From the IMG/VR virus record IMGVR_UViG_3300036770_002729, positions 1 to 21,598 of that record: a DNA stretch of 21,598 nucleotides; one strand, written 5' to 3'. A program made the position numbers and the translations under genes. Below the pieces are notes generated by a model. That model did no database searches. It was not told where the DNA came from and worked only from the letters and a program-made list of their open reading frames with translations. Source of the DNA: a virus. Positions 11,902 through 19,675 of the stretch are shown piece after piece. Each line of letters opens with the position of its first letter. Position 1 is the stretch's first letter.

Positions 11902-12717
11902 CTACCCGCCCATTAAAAGGAATGAAAAAGCTGCATCAGCACCGCCAGCAGCAGCATTTTGAAAACTAGGCAATGCGCCCGCACCGTTTGAAGTTAGTAC
12001 TTGTCCAGCAGTTCCAACAGAAGCCACGCTTTGATAAGCACCAGTTGAAGTTGTTCCGCCACAAATAACCGCATAGGCTGTTTGTGATGTTGCACCTGTA
12101 CCGCCAGAGCTAACTGGCAATGCATTAGCAAGTGTTACAACGCCATTATTGTTAATTCGCATAGCCTCAACTGGCAATAATGCGCCATTTGGCGTGACGT
12201 TGAATTGCAGTCTGCCAGGCGCAGAGCCATCTGCTAGTGTTCCTGTTGCGTCAGCACTAAAAGTAATGCTTGCCATTGTGCCATAATAGCTATTAAGCCA
12301 TCCTGTGCCATAGATTGTCATTACTGGCATACCGTTAGTAACAGTCGCATGAGCAGAAGTATTAGAGTTGCTTCTTGCGCTTAACAATATAGGCTCTAAT
12401 GATGTGCTGTGCTTGTGTAAAATGACTTGAGCAGGGGCAATTCCGCCTATATCATTTACACGAAATGCTGTGTTAAATGTTGCGCCATCAATTAAAATAC
12501 CGCCAGTTTCTAACCCTGGGTCATCAACTTCAACCTGCCCAGTCCCATTTGCATTAAGCTGAATATTGCCATTGGAATTAGTACTGGTAATTGTATTACC
12601 GTTAATATTTATGTTATCAACTGTAGCATTCGACATCGTCGGGGCTGTTGACCCCACAAAACTACCAGTTCCTGTTTGCCCAGTTAAACTGTTATTTACT
12701 GCATTATTAGTTGCCAT
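11902..12717 (-). CDS. Tail-fibre protein with C-terminal adaptor module
   Basis: A 271-residue protein. Residues 33-66 (VDNININGNTITSTNSNGNI and on) repeat a segment of the large fibre product at 12727 (its residues 230-262). About 70-190 is a beta-rich domain with RSNSNTSAHATVTNGMPVM and ending LPVEAMRINNNGVVTL, of the kind found in intramolecular or knitted fibre shafts. Residues 196-253 carry the adaptor module shared with the short fibres, and the end is a short hydrophobic tail (AAFSFLLMGG). It is a probable fibre shaft or connector. AAGGAAT precedes the ATG. Confidence 0.75.
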   Translation of the reverse strand: MATNNAVNNSLTGQTGTGSFVGSTAPTMSNATVDNININGNTITSTNSNGNIQLNANGTGQVEVDDPGLETGGILIDGATFNTAFRVNDIGGIAPAQVILHKHSTSLEPILLSARSNSNTSAHATVTNGMPVMTIYGTGWLNSYYGTMASITFSADATGTLADGSAPGRLQFNVTPNGALLPVEAMRINNNGVVTLANALPVSSGGTGATSQTAYAVICGGTTSTGAYQSVASVGTAGQVLTSNGAGALPSFQNAAAGGADAAFSFLLMGG

Positions 12718-12726
12718 ATCGATTCC

Positions 12727-15045
12727 TTACGCTACAGTAATTGCGCCTTGTGGCCCAGTGATGACTGTCCATTGAGTATCAGCCGTGATACACAATAATT
12801 CTATGCTATCAAATTGCTGTGTACTTTGCAGATATCCAGTCACTCCAATTGTGGTTGCGCTTGAGCCAAAGAAAATTTCTTGCCCAGCATTTTGCGCTAT
12901 CTTCCATCCACCAGCACCTTTGCCTGCTATTGATAACGTTGTGCCTAATGCCGCTGTTGTAGGAAGTGTCAAAGTAACTAGGGCTGGGTTATTCGTAATA
13001 TATCCATTGTTTGCCGCCATCGTCTGGCTTGTGCCAGTGACCTCAGTCCAAGTGTATCCGCCTCCACCACCGCTAATAGTAATAGACCCTGCGCCATTCG
13101 TTACAGTAATTCCTGCTGTGCCTGTAATCGTTGCAGGAACAGGCGTTGCTCCCGTAGACCCAATCAAAATTTGGCCATTAGTCATAGAGCCTGTCCAAGC
13201 AGGGACTCCAGACGCATTAGTTACCAAAGTTGCACTATTAGCACTTGCTAAGCCACCAACTGTATTTGTTGCAGAGCTATAAAGCAATTGATTCGCTGTT
13301 GTCGTGCTTGGATAGGTTGCTGTAGTAAACGTATAAATTGAACCATTACTTTGAGCTAAAGTGCCATTTGCGCCAACGCTTGTTGCTCCTGTGCCACCAT
13401 ATCCTACAGCTATAGTGTTACCTTGCCATGTACCAGAGCCAATTGTGCCAACACTAGTAATGTTGCTTTGTACAGCAGTTGGTAATGTAGAACTTATGCT
13501 TGGAACGCCTGTGCCACTTGTAACTAAGACACCATTGTTTGCACTAGCTAACCCAGAAACCGCTGAGCCAGTTGTTGCATAATAAGCTAATTCATTTGCC
13601 GTGCCTGGATTAACTACACCACCAGCCGAGCTTGATATTTGAATTGTGCCAGCACCTGGAGTTACTGTGATTGAACCAGAGCCAGTAATGCTGCCTACAA
13701 CAGGGGTTGCGCCAGTTGAGCCAATAACAAGCTGGCCATCTGTCATGCTTGAAGTAAAACTTGGAACTCCTGAGGCATTTGTAACTAAAGCAGCACTATT
13801 AGCTGTTGTTATTTCGCTAATAACGTTATTAGCAGAACTGTATAAAATCTGATTAATGGTAGTCGTTGCTGGATATGTCGCAGTAGTTGCTACCCAGTTA
13901 GTACCATCAGCTCTTAAAATCGTGCCAGTTGCGGTGGCAGTTGCAGGATATGTTGCGGTAGTCCAAGCATATTTTGTGCCGTCAGACTGCGCTAATTGCC
14001 CAGCAGAGCCTAATGTACTTGTATTAGTACCGCCTCTCGAAATTGGCAATAATCCCGACCAACCCATAGTGATACTTGTTGCTTGCAATAATGCTGTTAG
14101 CGGTGTGCCACCAAGTGTTATGGTTACGTTAGAATCCGATGTGCTTGTTAATGCGGCAGGTGTGAAAGGTGCGCCAAAGCTTGCCCATCCTAATTGCCCA
14201 GCTCCGTTTGTCACTAATGCTTGGTTAGCTGTGCCATCAACTTGCGGCCAATTTAATCCATCTAAAACAATACTTCCTACAGTGTTAGGTGTAATGACAA
14301 TGTTGCCTCCCACGTCAGTGGAAGTAATTGAGTTGCCATTAATATTGATATTGTCAACTTGCAACTCAGATAAGTTGTAAAGCTTATCGGAAGAGTCAAG
14401 AGAAGCATTTGTGCTTTGCACCCAGTAAGTACCGTCACTTCTTAAAATCTTATTAGCAGGGCTTGCAGAAGGCAATAGCGTAATGTCGATTTGTAATTGC
14501 TGGAATGTAATTGGGCTTGTACCAATAACAAAAGGCCCTTGCGAATTTTCTTGAAATATTAGGCCTGCATTTTGTGTGCCCTGGGTGATTGCAACAACAC
14601 CAAGATAAACAATTTCTGCTGGCTGATTATAATCATCTGCTCTAGTTAAAACCCAGTTTGTTGTTAAATTACCTATGTTGCTGACAACATAAATACCATT
14701 TTCAAATGTATTTGTTTGATTTTTAATTAACACTCGGTCATTTAACGCTAAAGTCACACCATCAATTTGCAACCCAACTTGTGCGCCAGAATTAGTCAGT
14801 GTAGCGCCTACACCTGCTACACCATTTGCATAAGTTGCAGTTAAGGCAGCGGTTGTTGCAACACGGCAACTTGTATAAGTTGTGAAACCTTGTGCAATTA
14901 AAATGTACTGTAGTATGTCAACTAGATTGTATTTTAAAGTTGTACCATTAATAGATTGGCTTAAGTTTAAAGGGTTGGTTGCTGGCAACTCTATATTGCC
15001 GTTTGGCAACCCTCCTGGTGTAAGTTGACTAATAGGAATCGACAT
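12727..15045 (-). CDS. Large repetitive tail-fibre protein
   Basis: A 772-residue Ser/Thr/Gly/Ala-rich protein. The N-terminal 55 or so residues may attach to the virion. About 60-185 is a domain known from fibre proteins (RVATTAALTATYANG, LALNDRVLIKNQ, NGIYVVSNIG, WVLTRADDY). A DNININGNSITST segment lies at 231-243. From about 330 to 660 there are repeats (GQLAQSDGTKYAWTTATYP, NQILYSSANNVI, LVTNASGVPSFTSSM, GSTGATPV), including a direct repeat of 85 residues. The end (665-772) is a globular cap (WTEVTGTSQTMAANNGY, GKGAGGWKIAQNAGQEIFF). It is presumably a trimeric appendage for host contact. GGTGAG lies before the ATG. Confidence 0.82.
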   Translation of the reverse strand: MSIPISQLTPGGLPNGNIELPATNPLNLSQSINGTTLKYNLVDILQYILIAQGFTTYTSCRVATTAALTATYANGVAGVGATLTNSGAQVGLQIDGVTLALNDRVLIKNQTNTFENGIYVVSNIGNLTTNWVLTRADDYNQPAEIVYLGVVAITQGTQNAGLIFQENSQGPFVIGTSPITFQQLQIDITLLPSASPANKILRSDGTYWVQSTNASLDSSDKLYNLSELQVDNININGNSITSTDVGGNIVITPNTVGSIVLDGLNWPQVDGTANQALVTNGAGQLGWASFGAPFTPAALTSTSDSNVTITLGGTPLTALLQATSITMGWSGLLPISRGGTNTSTLGSAGQLAQSDGTKYAWTTATYPATATATGTILRADGTNWVATTATYPATTTINQILYSSANNVISEITTANSAALVTNASGVPSFTSSMTDGQLVIGSTGATPVVGSITGSGSITVTPGAGTIQISSSAGGVVNPGTANELAYYATTGSAVSGLASANNGVLVTSGTGVPSISSTLPTAVQSNITSVGTIGSGTWQGNTIAVGYGGTGATSVGANGTLAQSNGSIYTFTTATYPSTTTANQLLYSSATNTVGGLASANSATLVTNASGVPAWTGSMTNGQILIGSTGATPVPATITGTAGITVTNGAGSITISGGGGGYTWTEVTGTSQTMAANNGYITNNPALVTLTLPTTAALGTTLSIAGKGAGGWKIAQNAGQEIFFGSSATTIGVTGYLQSTQQFDSIELLCITADTQWTVITGPQGAITVA
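13072..13887 (-). repeat. Two 85-residue direct repeats in the large fibre
   Basis: Residues 387-471 (13633-13887) and 574-658 (13072-13326) of the large fibre protein align without gaps. Both run TTATYPxTTTxNQxLYSS, then ANSAxLVTNASGVP, then SMTxGQ, IGSTGATPV, ITG and GAGxIxIS. The copies are 187 residues apart and enclose a partly similar third unit (NELAYYATTGSAVSGLASAN at 484-503). This is typical of fibre shafts that lengthen by recombination. Confidence 0.8.
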
Positions 15046-15055
15046 GTCTCACCGC

Positions 15056-15424
15056 CTAATTTTGGTAGTTTTGTATCACTTGGAATTGCACTGATACAAG
15101 TGCGCCACCTGTGTCATTTGTAATTAAACTGATGCTATCACCCGCATTAACTTGCAAGGCAGGCGGATTTAATAAAGATGTTGCAGAACCAAAAGCGCCA
15201 GCAGGAACCGCGGCTGTTGCTGTTGTGCTAACAAATACGTTTTTACCTGATTGGTAGCTAAAAATTGCAATCCATTTTGGATAGTTATCAGGTACAGTTA
15301 TGCTTTGCGCTACAGTTGCAGCAAGCAAACCATTTTGAATATCCGTGCTAGGTTGTATACCAAAACCGTTTATTCCTGTGACACTACCGTTGATATCTCT
15401 TATAACATTATATTTTGTTGACAT
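15056..15424 (-). CDS. Small virion protein, probable beta sandwich
   Basis: A 122-residue protein: MSTKYNVIRDINGSVTGING, then AATVAQSITVPDNYPKWIAI, then FVSTTATAAVPAGAFGSA and QVNAGDSISLITNDTGGALV. The alternating strands and Gly/Asn turns suggest one beta sandwich, similar in design to small phage decoration or fibre-accessory proteins. No named family was recognised. AAGGAAT before the ATG and ten-base gaps to its neighbours place it firmly in the fibre cluster, between the two largest fibre genes. Confidence 0.7.
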   Translation of the reverse strand: MSTKYNVIRDINGSVTGINGFGIQPSTDIQNGLLAATVAQSITVPDNYPKWIAIFSYQSGKNVFVSTTATAAVPAGAFGSATSLLNPPALQVNAGDSISLITNDTGGALVSVQFQVIQNYQN

Positions 15425-15433
15425 GTTGATTCC

Positions 15434-17596
15434 TTAATTTTGTATTCCGTAACGCGCATCAGCAACCCATTGTAGCGACATGCCATTGCCAACTGCGCCT
15501 GCACCACCGGTTCCTGCATAAGTAAAAGAAAAATTAGACACGCCACTAGCAACAGAAGAGATTGCGTTGTCGCCAAGCACAGAGTTATAAACATTATTAA
15601 GCGCACCCTGCGTTGAATAAAGAGCTAGATTATAAACCCCTGTGCCTGAGTTCCATGTAGGTGCTGCACGCTTAGTTGTTTTGTAAAAACATGTTGTTCC
15701 TGCGGCACCTGCACCTCCACTTGTAGCGCCAAAAAAAGCATTTCCAATAGTGGTTATAGTTCCTGGTGCGACATTTAAGTTGTAGCTTTTTTCATAATAC
15801 TGCTGTAGCCCCGCCAATGTTTCGCCAAAATTCATCGCAGCAGGGGCTGTTGGAATATAACCTTTTTGCAGTGAGCAATATTCTAATGACACAACCTGGC
15901 CCGTTGTTCCAGTGGCAAAGCTTACAACAATTGCAAAATATTTTGCTGTATTTATATTTGGGTCTAATGTCGCGTTCCATCCAGCAAAAGAAAAGTTAGT
16001 ATGCGCGGTTGTTAATGTAAAATTAGCGTCACCTAAATTTGAGCGATTTACTTTATTCCAGTTACCAAAGTTTCCTCCACCACCTACTGTTGGTGCGCCA
16101 CCGCTTGATACCGATGAAACTAAGCTGTAGTTATTTGGATTTAAGGCGGGTAAATTGGTATCAGCAGTCCAATATAAGTTAATTTGACCTTGAATAGTGC
16201 CCGTTGTAATAAGGCCCCGTAATTGCACACATAAAGGGGAGTTTAATAATTCAACCGCCTCTTCTTGCCCTAAATACTGTATCATTGCAAAAGCAGTAGG
16301 GGTTGCAAGTTGCGTAAACTGGATACCAAATCCATAAATTTTTTGTACAGATATGCCGCCAGTCGATGTTTGAAATAAAATAGTCTGGTCTGCGCAATAA
16401 GCTGATTTTCCTGTCCCAGGACTATATGTAACAGATGACTGCCCCATGGCTTGAAATGGATTCATATTAAAATCCCAGCCTAATGTATAGCTTGGTATTG
16501 GCTTATATGCCAACTGGTCTTTGTAATACCAAAACGTTGCGTTGGTTTGTTGGGCATTAGTTTGTTGTACGTTAGTTACAAGAGATGAAGCATTTTGTAC
16601 TGTTACGCCAAAAAAACTTGTAAACGTTGTAATTCTTGCTGACGGAACTACTAAAGTAAAATCAACATAACCTGTTAATGGAGAGTCGGTGTTGTTTGTT
16701 TGTGTAATAAATACCGGTGCTCCACCAACTCCAGCTAATAATTCGTAAGCGTTGTTTGTTAATGTAACGCCACTCAATACTTGGTAGGTTGCGCCATTGC
16801 TTGCCACATAATTCATTATGATTGTATCTGCTGTGCCGCTATCACTTTTTACAAAAGCTGCAACACTTAAATATCTTGCATCAAATATTCTTGGCGATTG
16901 TAATAATCTTTGTGTAAGTTTGACATCAGTAACGCCCGCAGAAACATCAATTTTTAAAGCATATGATGGGTTAGTTTGCACCAACGCAGCATCAACTATT
17001 AAATCTTGGGTTAGTTTAATTGTACCTGTTCCCGCCCAGCTTAATGACCATCCAGGCGCAATCTGCATAGAACCTGTGGTTGAAACATTTATTGTAAAGA
17101 ATGTTTGTCCAGAGTCAGGAACAAAGTTAACTATTGAAAACTCTGGGTTGGTAAATAAGTTTTGTGAGCTTTCAAATACATCGGTAGGGCTAGAGCTTTG
17201 TACTAAATTAGGTGGCCATGCAGCTCTTGTAAATTGCAACACAGAGCCTTGTACGCTAGGATTGCCACTCCATACACGTATCCAATATAACTGTACTGTT
17301 CCTGGTGCTTGCGGTGTTCCAGTGTAAGGAAATAAAAATGGGATTATGTCAGCACCATTAGCATCTTGGAATGTTCCTACAGATGATAATTGCAATACAG
17401 AGCCAAGACTTGTGTAAGTATATGTTTCGGTGGGAGCTGCAACATAAGATTGTTGATAAACATCTTTAGGAACTGTAAACGCAGGGTCGCTGAAAAATTC
17501 GACATAGCCATTTGCTAGTGGAAATCCAGTGTCCTTGTTAACGAAATATTCCTGCAATGGGAAGCAGGCAACATATAACGGATTTGGTAATGCCAT
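15434..17596 (-). CDS. Large tail-fibre/receptor-binding protein
   Basis: A 720-residue protein. Residues 1-110 (LANGYVEFFSDPAFTVPKDV, then VQLYWIRVWSG) form an N-terminal domain of the type that anchors fibres. About 140-330 looks like a carbohydrate-binding beta sandwich (MQIAPGWSLSWAGTGTIKLT, then YALKIDVSAGVTDVKLTQRL). A second similar domain spans about 370-580. From 592 ETLAGLQQYYEKSYN is a motif I know from distal fibre regions, followed by a beta-rich end domain to IQN. It probably recognises the host surface. AAGGA stands six bases before the ATG, and a possible promoter lies just upstream. No depolymerase active site was seen. Confidence 0.83.
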   Translation of the reverse strand: MALPNPLYVACFPLQEYFVNKDTGFPLANGYVEFFSDPAFTVPKDVYQQSYVAAPTETYTYTSLGSVLQLSSVGTFQDANGADIIPFLFPYTGTPQAPGTVQLYWIRVWSGNPSVQGSVLQFTRAAWPPNLVQSSSPTDVFESSQNLFTNPEFSIVNFVPDSGQTFFTINVSTTGSMQIAPGWSLSWAGTGTIKLTQDLIVDAALVQTNPSYALKIDVSAGVTDVKLTQRLLQSPRIFDARYLSVAAFVKSDSGTADTIIMNYVASNGATYQVLSGVTLTNNAYELLAGVGGAPVFITQTNNTDSPLTGYVDFTLVVPSARITTFTSFFGVTVQNASSLVTNVQQTNAQQTNATFWYYKDQLAYKPIPSYTLGWDFNMNPFQAMGQSSVTYSPGTGKSAYCADQTILFQTSTGGISVQKIYGFGIQFTQLATPTAFAMIQYLGQEEAVELLNSPLCVQLRGLITTGTIQGQINLYWTADTNLPALNPNNYSLVSSVSSGGAPTVGGGGNFGNWNKVNRSNLGDANFTLTTAHTNFSFAGWNATLDPNINTAKYFAIVVSFATGTTGQVVSLEYCSLQKGYIPTAPAAMNFGETLAGLQQYYEKSYNLNVAPGTITTIGNAFFGATSGGAGAAGTTCFYKTTKRAAPTWNSGTGVYNLALYSTQGALNNVYNSVLGDNAISSVASGVSNFSFTYAGTGGAGAVGNGMSLQWVADARYGIQN

Positions 17597-17619
17597 TTTT
17601 AGTCCTTTTTTAATACAAC

Positions 17620-17648
17620 ATTATGCTATTAGTTCATCGATAATACAA
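17620..17648 (-). promoter_or_regulatory. Possible promoter for the fibre genes
   Basis: In the 56-base gap between the internal-protein gene and the large fibre gene, the minus strand has TTGTAT (17643-17648), 17 bases, then CATAAT (17620-17625), 24 bases before the fibre ATG. The -10 matches five of six positions, the -35 only three. The -35 overlaps an AT-rich hairpin, ATACAAT/ATTGTAT at 17643-17661. This could give extra transcription of the fibre genes; it is only suggestive. Confidence 0.35.
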
Positions 17649-17652
17649 TTTC

Positions 17653-19668
17653 TTATTGTATAATTTTATTTACAACTCTTGGTGCTGTTTTTATAAAGCT
17701 TGTTACATATTTTGCAACCGATAATCCAAGGCCATTTTTTATAACCCCTAACTTATCTCTTTGTTGTTGCAATTGTTCTAATCGTTTAAGGGCTTGCGCC
17801 ATTTCATTTTTTGTCATTTGTGTAGTGCGCATTTTTTCTTCTTGATTAGAAATTGCGCGAGATAATCTGCTAATATATTCATCTGTGTTAGCAACAACCC
17901 CACTAAGTTCCTCTCTTTTAATAGCTGCTTCTTTTTTTAGTTTTATTTTTTTCAGTATCTCATTACCGGCATTTTCAATTCTAGTTGATTCTTTAATTAG
18001 CTCTGCTTGTTCTTTTTCTGCTGACGGCAACCTTTTCAATGATTCACTTAATTGTTCAAAATACGGCTTAGATTGCGCATGGCTTTTTATGTATGGATTT
18101 AATAAAGCTTTCTTGTTTCCTTCTAATGCAGACTTTGGATTGCTTTCAATAGCCTGACCTAGTGCGGATTTTAGTATATTTGGATTACTTTTAACGGTTT
18201 CACGTAAAATTTGCTTGCCCTTTACATTACCTTCAATTGCTTCTAAAAAATTAGGAGGAGCTTTACCTTCTTTTTCCATATACCAAAAAGCATTTGTATC
18301 ATAAATAGGCGCATATTCATTTGCATAACGAGTATTTAAATTTTTTATTTTGTCTAAGGAGCTTTTATAACCATTTTTAGTCAATGTTGTTTCTAGCTTT
18401 GCAGCAGCAGCATCATATTTTTTTGCGGCCGATAACAATATATTCCTTTCATCTTGACTTAAATCTTTTGCTAAAGCGGTTGCCTTTCCTCTTGCTCTTT
18501 GTGCATATCGATTCAAAGAACGCCAATTGTCAAAAATTGTATTTACATCTTTTGTAACAGGAATTAATTGTTGGTTAACTCTTGTGCCTAATTCTTCAGC
18601 AGATTCAACGCCCTGTCCAAATAGTTGTAAAACTGTTGGGTCTGGTAGTTCGTCTATAATTTGATTGGCGTCTTTTACATAGCCTTCGTCAATAGTTTTC
18701 TCTGCGTGTTCTTTTTTAAAATCCTGATATTCTTTACCTAAAGCCTTTTGTTTTTTTGAGAGGTCTTGTTTCATTAAATTATGTATGTTTGTTTCGTGCG
18801 TAGGTTCATTTTCTTTTTGTATGAATATGTCTTTTAATTGTGTTTCGGCGTCCTCTGCTTTTTGTTTTGCAATATCAGCGACCCCCATCCCTTTCTCAGG
18901 CGCAAGCAGTGGAAGCCCTGGCCTTTCTTCGCTAATATCTTTCATACTTAATTCTTGCTTTGATGGCAAGCCAGATAATTGTTTTTCAGCTAGCAATTTT
19001 TTTCTTTTTAAATAACCTATGTCACTTACACCCGTTTTTTCTACGGCTTTTTGTTTTTCAAGCGCGGTTAATTTTTTTGCTGCTTCAAGTTCTGATTCTT
19101 GGCCAAGTAGTTTTGCCCCATATTCTGGCAATTGAGCCTCTTGTGCTCTAATTTCTCTGTTTAATTTAATTCTTTCTGGATGACCAGTCCCTACTGTTAA
19201 TGCTTCTAATAGCCCTGTTCCACCTGCACCTATTCGCTCTAAACCAACTCTTGGCCCTGGCTGTGTTAAATATTGCGCTCCAGCCGCGCCTAATAAAGCG
19301 CCTATTCCACTACCATACGGCCCTAAAGATTTTCCAAGTTTTGCGCCAGCCAAAGCGCCTGATACTGTTTTTCCTATATGGGCTAATCCAGAACCTGCAT
19401 ACTCTCTAGCTATTTCAGGAAAAGTTTGTTTTGCTGCCGGCATTTCATAGTCGGATGGTTTCCCAGTTATAAACTCTTGCAACCCTGCTTTTGATTTTTT
19501 TAATTGCCCCAGTACCCCTCTAGGAAATCCAGTCTCAAAGTAACCAGGTTCTTTAGGTTCTTTTTTTGGCGAAGCTTTAAATGTTTTGGAATGTAGCTTT
19601 CTTACTTGCTCTAATGTGACTCCGTTTCCGTATTCGTATTTTTGACCATCTAGTTCAATAGTTGCCAT
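17653..19668 (-). CDS. Putative internal virion/ejection protein with glycine-zipper segment
   Basis: A 671-residue Lys/Glu-rich protein. Residues 1-30 (IELDGQKYEYGNGVTLEQVR) are a small beta-hairpin-like start. About 92-132 is a glycine-zipper hydrophobic segment (SGALAGAKLGKSLG, GSGIGALLGAAGA) that could insert into a membrane. The rest is charged and helical, with coiled-coil stretches near 165-330 and 545-645. This design, long helices plus a small-residue membrane segment, is usual for proteins that leave short-tailed virions with the DNA and form a channel across the envelope. The gene lies next to another protein of that kind and before the fibres. GAGG precedes the ATG. Function is inferred. 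Confidence 0.68.
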   Translation of the reverse strand: MATIELDGQKYEYGNGVTLEQVRKLHSKTFKASPKKEPKEPGYFETGFPRGVLGQLKKSKAGLQEFITGKPSDYEMPAAKQTFPEIAREYAGSGLAHIGKTVSGALAGAKLGKSLGPYGSGIGALLGAAGAQYLTQPGPRVGLERIGAGGTGLLEALTVGTGHPERIKLNREIRAQEAQLPEYGAKLLGQESELEAAKKLTALEKQKAVEKTGVSDIGYLKRKKLLAEKQLSGLPSKQELSMKDISEERPGLPLLAPEKGMGVADIAKQKAEDAETQLKDIFIQKENEPTHETNIHNLMKQDLSKKQKALGKEYQDFKKEHAEKTIDEGYVKDANQIIDELPDPTVLQLFGQGVESAEELGTRVNQQLIPVTKDVNTIFDNWRSLNRYAQRARGKATALAKDLSQDERNILLSAAKKYDAAAAKLETTLTKNGYKSSLDKIKNLNTRYANEYAPIYDTNAFWYMEKEGKAPPNFLEAIEGNVKGKQILRETVKSNPNILKSALGQAIESNPKSALEGNKKALLNPYIKSHAQSKPYFEQLSESLKRLPSAEKEQAELIKESTRIENAGNEILKKIKLKKEAAIKREELSGVVANTDEYISRLSRAISNQEEKMRTTQMTKNEMAQALKRLEQLQQQRDKLGVIKNGLGLSVAKYVTSFIKTAPRVVNKIIQ

Positions 19669-19675
19669 GATAACC

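Larger units (their letters stand above)
10652..12132 (-). repeat. Three diverged copies of a fibre adaptor module
   Basis: The module of 58-59 residues is encoded at 10652-10828, 11354-11530 and 11959-12132. The protein pattern is LPVxxGGxGxxSxTAYAVxC followed by GGTTSTG, then SxASVGTxGQ and LTSNGAGALPxFQ. DNA copies differ widely at third codon positions while the protein is kept, so the duplications are old or the copies came from different phages. Copies one and two are at the protein N-terminus; copy three is near the C-terminus of the 271-residue protein. Confidence 0.8.

Noticed and set aside
12785-14380. Long open frames on the plus strand across the large fibre gene
   Set aside because: They are Val/Pro/Ala-rich mirror frames of a Gly/Thr/Ala-rich repetitive gene, without ribosome sites; the minus strand carries the recognisable domains.
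8738-17596. Diversity-generating retroelement acting on a fibre gene
   Set aside because: The fibre repeats differ mainly at synonymous positions and show no adenine-specific variation pattern; no reverse transcriptase is in the window.
17643-17661. Terminator between the ejection-type gene and the large fibre gene
   Set aside because: The ATACAAT/ATTGTAT stem is only AT pairs and no T run follows it leftward, so it is unlikely to stop transcription.
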